Shown: piece by piece, positions 1 through 4,821 of the stretch
How positions within the stretch are numbered: position 1 is the stretch's first letter
Layout of the letters: each line of letters starts with the position of its first letter
Origin: Acidobacteriaceae bacterium
Lineage (GTDB): Bacteria > Acidobacteriota > Terriglobia > Terriglobales > Acidobacteriaceae
Reading direction: 5' to 3'
DNA: 5,975 bases
NCBI GenBank assembly: GCA_030042915.1
Contig: JASHYS010000463.1
Coordinates: 1-5,975 of the forward strand
Notes under the pieces: generated by a model
What the model was told of the DNA's origin: nothing
What the model saw: the letters and a program-made list of their open reading frames with translations, nothing else
Database searches by the model: none
Translations under genes and position numbers: made by a program

Positions 1-1
1 C

Positions 2-433
2 CACTACCGTGAGGACCTGAGCCTGAACGCCGGCGTCGACATTTCCCAGATGCGCTTCTTCGACATCATCCTGTTTCATGTGCGCCCTGGCCACGATCAG
101 GATTGGGAGCACCTGGTGAAGCTGTACGTCAAAGCGTATTCGTCCATCCCTCACGCGCGCTGGGCCATGTGGGAAAAAATGTATGGCGACGACAGCGACC
201 GAACCTTCATCCTGGTGTCTCCCATGCAAGCTCTGGCAGAGGAAGACCAGGCGCAACTCGATGGCGAGAACCTTCCCAAGACCGTCGGCCAGGATCAGAT
301 GGAAATGATGCATCAGTTGGGCAGTGTGGCAGTCGAATCGTCGGAATCGATGCTCTTTGCCGTCGTCCCTGAAATCAGCTACGCGCCACAGGATTGGGTG
401 AAAGCGTCGCCCGACTTCTGGGGCAAGAAATAG
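2..433 (+). CDS. Conserved hypothetical protein, C-terminal part (5' end outside window)
   Basis: The frame is open from the first full codon (position 2) to the TAG at 431-433, so this is the last 143 residues of a longer protein. The ATG at 50 has no Shine-Dalgarno sequence before it, and the residues ahead of it (HYREDLSLNAGVDISQ) read as ordinary coding sequence, so I do not take it as the start. I see no membrane segment, catalytic motif or metal-binding cluster in this part. The visible pattern is a strand (FFDIILFHVRP), a helix (DWEHLVKLYVKAY), a strand (RTFILVSPM), an acidic helical region and a last strand (ESMLFAVVPEI). This order resembles ferredoxin-like dimeric alpha/beta-barrel proteins of the NIPSNAP/ABM kind, but that is a fold guess only. 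I do not recognise a function. It converges on the two-component operon and ends about 110 bp from it, with no sign of a functional link. Confidence 0.8.
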   Translation, partial: HYREDLSLNAGVDISQMRFFDIILFHVRPGHDQDWEHLVKLYVKAYSSIPHARWAMWEKMYGDDSDRTFILVSPMQALAEEDQAQLDGENLPKTVGQDQMEMMHQLGSVAVESSESMLFAVVPEISYAPQDWVKASPDFWGKK

Positions 434-443
434 GCCCTTCACG

Positions 444-484
444 AAAAAAGCTCAAGGCCCATTTCACGCCGGAATGGGCCTTGG
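444..484 (-). terminator. Rho-independent terminator of the kinase/regulator operon
   Basis: The arms at 453-463 and 473-483 pair perfectly over 11 bp (CAAGGCCCATT with AATGGGCCTTG). They extend inward by a T-G wobble (464/472) and a C-G pair (465/471) to leave the loop ACGCC. On the minus strand the stem is followed within three bases by six T (plus-strand A-tract 444-449), the classic intrinsic terminator layout. It lies about 65 bp beyond the response-regulator stop codon. On the plus strand no T-run follows the stem, so it would at most slow transcription from the upstream gene, although the hairpin could serve both convergent units. Confidence 0.85.
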
Positions 485-546
485 CTCTACCGCGAGGAAT
501 AGCCGTGCGATCGGCACTTGTTTGACTGGGGCACGCCCGTGGCCCG

Positions 547-1311
547 TCAGGGCGTCGCGTCTTCGGGCGCGTCTTGCTGCTCTTCGTCTGCGCGCGTCTC
601 TTCCTGCATCATTTGTGCGTCGGCAAACCGGTAGCCCACGTAAACATCGGTCAGCAAATACTTCGGATTGGACGGATCGTCTTCAATTTTCTTGCGTAAC
701 TGGCGGATGAAGGTGCGCAGGTATTCCACTTCTTCGCGCGACTCGATACCCCACACCGCGGTGAGCAGCTTGGCGTACGTCACCACGCGGCCGGCGCGGC
801 TCATCAGGCAATAGAGAATGTCGAATTCCTTGCGCGTGAGCCGTATGTTCTGGCCGCGCTTGCTTACGTGGCGCTTCACCGGATCCAGGTAGATTTCGCC
901 GATCTCCATGGGAGCGTCTTCAGTCCGCGCCGGCGCGCGCATGCGGCGCACGGCGGAGCGAATGCGGGCCACCAGCTCGCGCATGCTGAAGGGCTTGGTC
1001 ACATAATCGTCCGCGCCCAGATCGAGCGCTTCCACCTTGTCCTCTTCCTCGTCGCGGACGGTCAGCATCAACACCGGAAGCCGCGGCGCGAAGGAGCGAA
1101 TGCGGCGCAGCGTCTCGATTCCTCCGATGCCGGGCATATTGATGTCGAGGAGCACGGCGTCGTACTGCGCTGAGCGGAGCACTTGCAGAGCTTCTTCGCC
1201 GCGCGATGCCTCGGCCAGGTGAAATCCAAGCTCGGCCAGCGGCGGCCGCAACGCTCTGCGGATGGCCGGCTCGTCGTCAACCACAAGAATGCGAATGGCT
1301 GCCTGCGTCAT
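547..1311 (-). CDS. kdpE: KdpE-like OmpR/PhoB-family response regulator
   Basis: This is a cytoplasmic two-component transcription factor of 254 residues. The N-terminal receiver domain (about 5-120) has the acidic pair Asp12/Asp13, phospho-acceptor Asp56 in the motif LLDINMPG, Thr84 and Lys106 in DDYVTKPF, so all phosphorylation-site residues are present. The C-terminal winged-helix DNA-binding domain (about 135-230) carries LTRKEFDILYCLM, the helix around VEYLRTFIRQLRKKIEDDP and the closing wing VGYRF, closest in style to KdpE. KdpE proteins are usually about 225-230 residues; this one has about 23 extra, acidic and Gln-rich residues after the wing. The start ATG overlaps the kinase stop codon (ATGA at 1311-1308, minus strand) and has only a weak purine-rich SD (AGAG), which fits translational coupling to the kinase gene. 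The symbol rests on motif resemblance; the target genes are unknown and no kdpFABC operon is visible. Confidence 0.92.
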   Translation of the reverse strand: MTQAAIRILVVDDEPAIRRALRPPLAELGFHLAEASRGEEALQVLRSAQYDAVLLDINMPGIGGIETLRRIRSFAPRLPVLMLTVRDEEEDKVEALDLGADDYVTKPFSMRELVARIRSAVRRMRAPARTEDAPMEIGEIYLDPVKRHVSKRGQNIRLTRKEFDILYCLMSRAGRVVTYAKLLTAVWGIESREEVEYLRTFIRQLRKKIEDDPSNPKYLLTDVYVGYRFADAQMMQEETRADEEQQDAPEDATP

Positions 1312-2810
1312 CGGGAACTCTCTTTCTCAGTTATAAGCGGTATGGCGGCGAAGAACGCAGTGCCCTCCTGCTCGTCGCTCGTCACCCAGACCGATCCGCC
1401 GTGAATTTGCGCCGCCCGCTTGGCCACCGAAAGCCCGATCCCCGTTCCGCTGGCGCGGCCGGAGTAAGTCGCCGAGCGGTAGTAGCGGTCGAAGATACGC
1501 TCGCGGTCGGTTACGGGGATCACGGGCCCATGGCTGTGCACTGAAAAAATGGCCTCGGTTGCGTCCACCTGCACGCGGATGGTAATGGTCGAGCCGAAAT
1601 TCGAGTACTTGCACGCGTTGTCAATGTATTGTGTCAGCAACATGCCTATCAGCTCGCGGTCGCAGCTCAGCACCAGCTCTTCGTCAGCGATCTCCAGGGC
1701 GACCTTCATGCTGGCCAGCCGGTCCTTGAGGCCGGCCAACACCTCTTCGACCAGTATGCTCACGCCCACCGGGGCAACATTGATTGCCACTTCGCCCTGA
1801 TCGAGGCGGGCGGTGGTCAGCAGCCGCGTGGTCAAATCACTCAAAACGCCGGTCTGTTCGTCGATCAATGTCACCAGGTCTGCCTGTCCGGGCGAAAGGT
1901 GCCCCATCTCGCCCAACCCCGTCGCGGCGGCGCGGATCGCGGTGAGCGGTGTTTTGTAGGCGTGGGCCAGGCTGTCGAGCACCGTCGCGCGCAGCTGCTC
2001 GGTCCGCCGTTCCATCTCAATGCGGCTCTCGTTGGCGAAGGCGCGGTAACGGTCAAAGGTAATGCCGATCAGGGAGGCGATGGCGCTGTTAGTCAGCGGG
2101 CTGGTTTGCCCGCGCACCACCAGGCTGCCCACAGGAACCGACCCCAGCCGCACCACACGTCGCCCGATTCCCGTTTCCGCATCGTCGTCTGCGGTCTCGA
2201 AGTAATAAACGTTTTGCGCCATCTCCTGCGGATCGGCGCTCCAGAAGCCCGCTTCGTACACTTCGTGCAGATCGGCGTCGAATACCGCGACCGATTCCAG
2301 GTGAAAGATTTCATGCACCAGCTCCGCCAGTTGCGGGCCCGGTTCGGCGTGCAGATTCATCTGCAGGGTGCGCCGCGTAAATTCGTACAGATCTTCCATC
2401 TGCCCGCTGCGCGATTTGGATTCATGCGCATGCTCGATCATTCTTGCCGACAGCCGGCTGACGGTGAGCGCTACGAGCACAAAGATGACTAATGTGACCG
2501 AATTGGCGGGGTTGGCCGCCATGGCCAACTGCGGCTGCCGCGCCGTGAGCCAAGCCTGCGCCACCACCGCTGAGAGCGACACCACCACTGCCTGCCAGAA
2601 TCCGCACAACAGCGCGGTGGGAACCACGATGAGCAGATAGAGCAGCGTGGCCACGGGAAGCAGCCATCGGAACCAATGGGCGACGGCCGAGACCAGAAGG
2701 ACCGCGGCCACGCCCAATGCGCATTCCAGCACGAAAAGCAGAAGCCGCGAGCCGGAGCCGCGCGAGCGCCCGAAGCGGAAAACCGAACGCGCATAAACGC
2801 TCTGAGGCAC
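1308..2810 (-). CDS. KdpD-type membrane sensor histidine kinase lacking the KdpD N-terminal domains
   Basis: This 500-residue inner-membrane sensor kinase is the partner of the overlapping response regulator. Four hydrophobic helices (about 22-45, 49-69, 70-90, 104-120) match the DUF4118 membrane module of KdpD. They are followed by a helical linker (about 121-155), a GAF-like region (about 156-258), the HisKA dimerisation domain with His283 in SLAHAYKTPLTA, and an HATPase domain (about 380-495) with Asn398 in YIDNACKYS, the F-box ERIFDRYYRS and the G2 box SGTGIGLSVAKR. Full-length KdpD is about 900 residues, with an N-terminal KdpD domain and a UspA-like domain; both are absent and are not encoded in the upstream spacer. 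The start is GTG at 2810, because an in-frame TGA sits immediately upstream and any later start would cut into the first helix; AGGTG lies five bases before it. Oddities: Ala284 replaces the acidic residue after the phospho-His, Ser426 replaces the G1 Asp, Val430 replaces the second G1 Gly, and Gln394 replaces the first N-box Asn. The stimulus is unknown. Confidence 0.9.
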   Translation of the reverse strand: MPQSVYARSVFRFGRSRGSGSRLLLFVLECALGVAAVLLVSAVAHWFRWLLPVATLLYLLIVVPTALLCGFWQAVVVSLSAVVAQAWLTARQPQLAMAANPANSVTLVIFVLVALTVSRLSARMIEHAHESKSRSGQMEDLYEFTRRTLQMNLHAEPGPQLAELVHEIFHLESVAVFDADLHEVYEAGFWSADPQEMAQNVYYFETADDDAETGIGRRVVRLGSVPVGSLVVRGQTSPLTNSAIASLIGITFDRYRAFANESRIEMERRTEQLRATVLDSLAHAYKTPLTAIRAAATGLGEMGHLSPGQADLVTLIDEQTGVLSDLTTRLLTTARLDQGEVAINVAPVGVSILVEEVLAGLKDRLASMKVALEIADEELVLSCDRELIGMLLTQYIDNACKYSNFGSTITIRVQVDATEAIFSVHSHGPVIPVTDRERIFDRYYRSATYSGRASGTGIGLSVAKRAAQIHGGSVWVTSDEQEGTAFFAAIPLITEKESSR

Positions 2811-2835
2811 TCAGGCACCTACTCTCCAATTTGAG

Positions 2836-2864
2836 ATAACAGTGGACTCTCACTTGCGCAGCAA
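2836..2864 (-). promoter_or_regulatory. Candidate sigma70-type promoter for the kinase/regulator operon
   Basis: Read on the minus strand, a -35-like TTGCTG (plus 2859-2864) is followed after exactly 17 bp by a -10-like TGTTAT (plus 2836-2841). Each hexamer matches about four of six consensus bases. Transcription would start about 20 bp before the GTG start codon, leaving a short leader that just includes the AGGTG ribosome-binding site. This is a visual match only, and weak promoters of this quality occur by chance. Confidence 0.35.
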
Positions 2865-3065
2865 AAGATGGAATTCAAAAAAAACCAGGCCACCGGCTTT
2901 GAAGACCATCTGCCCGGCCGGGTTTGCGTTCACTCCGGAATCAGTTCGCCCGCCGGCTTCCAGTGTCTGAGCTGGGAAACAAAATTTTAACAGTTTGGGG
3001 GCCCTTCCTCGTGCTTCATGACCGTCCCACGGCCATCAGGCCGGGCACTGAGCTCAGACAAGTGC

Positions 3066-3130
3066 ATGAAAAATCGAATTCTTTATGGGTTCATCATGCG
3101 CGATGAAAATCCTTGTGGGTTTTTCATTTT
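3066..3130 (+). promoter_or_regulatory. Overlapping inverted repeats in AT-rich island (possible attenuator or operator)
   Basis: Three pairings share arms. ATGAA at 3066-3070 can pair with TTCAT at 3090-3094; TTCATC at 3090-3095 with GATGAA at 3102-3107; and ATGAAAA at 3103-3109 with TTTTCAT at 3121-3127. The last is extended inward by two C-G pairs after one mismatch and is followed by a T-run continuing to 3130. Because the arms overlap, forming one stem excludes the next, as in leader attenuators. The stems are AT-rich and weak, so a protein-binding site with repeated ATGAAAA/TTCAT elements is an equally good reading. The island lies about 250-320 bp before the porin start. Confidence 0.25.
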
Positions 3131-3213
3131 GTCTTTATGCCTTGTTTGCATTACTACTCGTAGCTCGAAGCCGCCGGCGACACCACCGGCTAACCGATCA
3201 ACCCGAGGTCTGA
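3103..3213 (+). CDS. Possible small single-helix membrane protein (36 aa), doubtful
   Basis: An ATG at 3103 opens a 36-codon frame ending with TGA at 3211-3213. The peptide starts MKILVGFSF, continues with a hydrophobic run to about residue 20 (LYALFALLLVA), then a strongly basic stretch (RSRRRHHR) and a polar tail. This is the shape of a small single-pass inner-membrane protein with a cytoplasmic C-terminus by the positive-inside rule. An in-frame ATG at 3085 would add six residues. Against it: neither start has a Shine-Dalgarno sequence, the third codon positions are not GC-rich like those of its neighbours, and it overlaps the inverted repeats. It does not resemble KdpF in sequence. It may be a chance frame. 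Confidence 0.15.
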   Translation: MKILVGFSFCLYALFALLLVARSRRRHHRLTDQPEV

Positions 3214-3368
3214 CGAAGCGCGATTGCCAGCCGCGTTGCTGGGAGTCCTGGCGACACGTGTGCGCGTCGTCCACGGCTTTCAAATTCGCCCCTACGCGGC
3301 GCAGGCTGGAGTGTGTTCAAACGCTCCGTCCGGCCTGGTGCGCCTCTCCAACATTCACAAAACTTTCT

Positions 3369-3374
3369 GGAGGT
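3369..3374 (+). promoter_or_regulatory. Ribosome-binding site deciding the porin start
   Basis: GGAGGT lies eight bases before the ATG at 3383. It is the only strong Shine-Dalgarno sequence near the start of the long frame, which is formally open back to an ATG at 3224. It is followed at once by a typical signal peptide, so the start at 3383 is preferred. Confidence 0.85.
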
Positions 3375-3382
3375 ATTTGCCG

Positions 3383-4651
3383 ATGCATTCCATTGCGAAG
3401 GTCACACTGCAATCGATCGCCGTAGCTCTGGCCTCTATCGCCCTCACGGCCGGCGCGCAAACTCCCACGCCGGCGCAGACGCCCGATTCTTCAGCGTCTA
3501 CCGCCTCCGCAGCTACGCCTGCGGCGCAAACTCCGGCAGCCGCGCCTGGCGCTCAAACTCCGGCAGCGGCGCCTGCTGCTCCAGCTGCTGCGCCGCTCAA
3601 GTTCCCGTGGAAAGTGGGACCCATGGCCGTCACCGGCTTTGTCGACGGCTATTACAGCTACAACTACAACCAGCCCACCGAGTCAGCGAACGGCCAGATC
3701 AACGACCTGTACAACTTCAACGACAAAACCGACACTGTCGACCTGAGCGCAGTCAAGCTCACGTTGAATCACGATCCCGCTCCGTTCGGCGCGCACTTCG
3801 ACTTCTTTTACGGCCGCACCAACGGGCTGGTCACCGCCGGCCTGCAAGGCGATTACATCGAACAGGCGTACCTGAGCCTGAAGCCGCCCGCAGCCAAGGG
3901 ATTTGAAGCCGACTTTGGCCGCTTCGTCACCTCGGCCGGCGCTGAAGTGATCGAGGCCAAAGACAACTGGAACTACTCGCGCTCGCTGCTGTTTTCGTGG
4001 GCCATTCCCTACACGCATTTCGGCCTGCGCACTTCAATGCCGGTGTCGAAAACCGAGACCATCGGCGTGCAAGTGGTGAACGGCTGGAACGTGCTGACCA
4101 AAAACAACGGCTGGACAACCGTGGGCCTCACCAGCGCGCTGGTAAAAACCAAGTACACCTGGAACGTGAACGTCTACACCGGGCCTGAAAATGCTTTGCC
4201 AGGCCACGGCTACCGCAACCTGGTTGATACCACGTTGCTGCTCACGCCCAATTCAAAATTCAACGCCTACATCAACTACGACTGGGGCTGGAACCACGAC
4301 GCGATCGTGGGCACCTATCCAAACCTTAGCGGTGACAGGAACATCAACACCTGGCAAGGCATCGCTTTCGCCGCGCACGAGCAGATCAAAACCGCGTATG
4401 CCGTGGCGGGCCGCTACGAGTATTTCACAGATCCCAACGGCTTCCAGACCGGAACAGCCCAGCACCTGAACGAGTTCACCGGGACATTTGAGTACAAGGT
4501 CCCCAAGTTGACGCAGGCCCTGGTTTCGCGCGCCGAGTATCGCCATGACCAATCGGACCAACCGTTTTTCCACAAGAACGCCACGGGGATGGTCGATGGC
4601 CAATCAACGGTTACGGTGGCGCTGATCTTCATCCTTCAGCCTCACCAGTAA
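3383..4651 (+). CDS. Outer-membrane beta-barrel porin, OmpL-like BBP2 family
   Basis: This 422-residue exported protein probably forms a channel for small hydrophilic solutes in the outer membrane. Residues 1-25 form a Sec signal peptide: basic Lys6, hydrophobic core LQSIAVALASIALT, cleavage likely after AGA at 25. Residues 26-72 are a low-complexity linker of Ala, Pro, Thr and Gln with a nine-residue tandem repeat. From about 73 (LKFPWKVGPMAVTGFVDGYYSY) the chain is a run of alternating amphipathic strands rich in Tyr, Trp, Asn and Gly, for example VDLSAVKLTLNHDP, AHFDFFYGRTNG, YIEQAYLSLKPP and FEADFGRFVTSAGAEVIEA. This layout is typical of the putative beta-barrel porin-2 family. The chain ends in a strand-like TVALIFILQPHQ and lacks the usual terminal Phe. 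It is upstream of a permease on the same strand and is the first gene beyond the spacer shared with the KdpD/KdpE-like operon. The substrate cannot be read from the sequence. Confidence 0.88.
   Translation: MHSIAKVTLQSIAVALASIALTAGAQTPTPAQTPDSSASTASAATPAAQTPAAAPGAQTPAAAPAAPAAAPLKFPWKVGPMAVTGFVDGYYSYNYNQPTESANGQINDLYNFNDKTDTVDLSAVKLTLNHDPAPFGAHFDFFYGRTNGLVTAGLQGDYIEQAYLSLKPPAAKGFEADFGRFVTSAGAEVIEAKDNWNYSRSLLFSWAIPYTHFGLRTSMPVSKTETIGVQVVNGWNVLTKNNGWTTVGLTSALVKTKYTWNVNVYTGPENALPGHGYRNLVDTTLLLTPNSKFNAYINYDWGWNHDAIVGTYPNLSGDRNINTWQGIAFAAHEQIKTAYAVAGRYEYFTDPNGFQTGTAQHLNEFTGTFEYKVPKLTQALVSRAEYRHDQSDQPFFHKNATGMVDGQSTVTVALIFILQPHQ
3527..3580 (+). repeat. Tandem 27-bp repeat inside the porin linker
   Basis: Two adjacent 27-bp units (3527-3553 and 3554-3580) differ at only a few bases and encode QTPAAAPGA and QTPAAAPAA. 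They sit in the Ala/Pro/Thr linker between signal peptide and barrel. Because the unit is a multiple of three, gain or loss of a copy would change linker length without shifting the frame. Confidence 0.75.
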
Positions 4652-4821
4652 GCCCCTTGATTCTTTATTTCGCCCTCATGGGCTGACCGTTAATCTCACA
4701 ACACCGGAAGGCAGTTCGCGGCCGGTGAAGAAGGCAGTTGCTCCAGGGCGAAAAGCCAGAAAACCGAAGGCCCGGTCCGCCGGGAGAAGCCAAACGAAAT
4801 TCAAATCTCAGGAGAATTTTC
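4652..4821 (+). other. 170-bp spacer between porin and permease
   Basis: This contains short hairpin potentials but no convincing terminator. GCCC/GGGC at 4672-4675 and 4680-4683 has a 4-base loop but no T-run after it. CACCGG/CCGGTG at 4702-4707 and 4722-4727, and CCCGG/CCGGG at 4771-4775 and 4780-4784, are the others. A 10-bp direct repeat GAAGGCAGTT occurs at 4707-4716 and 4730-4739, 23 bp apart. No clear promoter is visible, so read-through from the porin into the permease is likely; a hairpin-rich spacer of this kind can also set different mRNA stability for the two genes. Confidence 0.45.

Larger units (their letters stand above)
2811..3382. other. 572-bp divergent intergenic region
   Basis: This spacer separates the kinase/regulator operon (leaving to the left) from the porin-permease genes (leaving to the right), and should hold promoters and operators for both. 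The left 60 bp contain a plausible promoter for the kinase. The middle (about 3060-3165) is AT-rich, with overlapping inverted repeats and a possible mini-ORF. The stretch at 3166-3360 is GC-rich, and I see no clear promoter or conserved coding pattern there. The spacer also holds two 10-bp palindromes, CCCGGCCGGG at 2913-2922 and CTGAGCTCAG at 3048-3057; a CTGAGCT half of the latter recurs at 2967-2973. No confident sigma70 or sigma54 promoter for the porin could be picked by eye. Confidence 0.6.

Noticed and set aside
1629..2492. Long open frame (287 codons) on the plus strand
   Set aside because: It lies wholly antisense to the kinase gene, whose domains are clear. Its product is His/Arg/Gln-rich with no domain pattern, typical of a shadow frame in GC-rich DNA.
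2913..3057. Palindromes CCCGGCCGGG and CTGAGCTCAG as operators
   Set aside because: Single 10-bp palindromes are expected by chance in GC-rich spacers. OmpR-family regulators usually bind direct repeats, so I do not call them sites.
2924..3106. 60-codon plus-strand frame in the divergent spacer
   Set aside because: There is no SD, no hydrophobic or domain pattern and mixed composition; it is probably chance.
3224..3382. N-terminal extension of the porin to ATG 3224
   Set aside because: The added 53 residues would precede a perfect signal peptide and show no coding character. GGAGGT at 3369-3374 sets the start at 3383.
4672..4684. Terminator after the porin gene
   Set aside because: The stem is only four base pairs and no T-run follows, so it does not support transcription ending between porin and permease.
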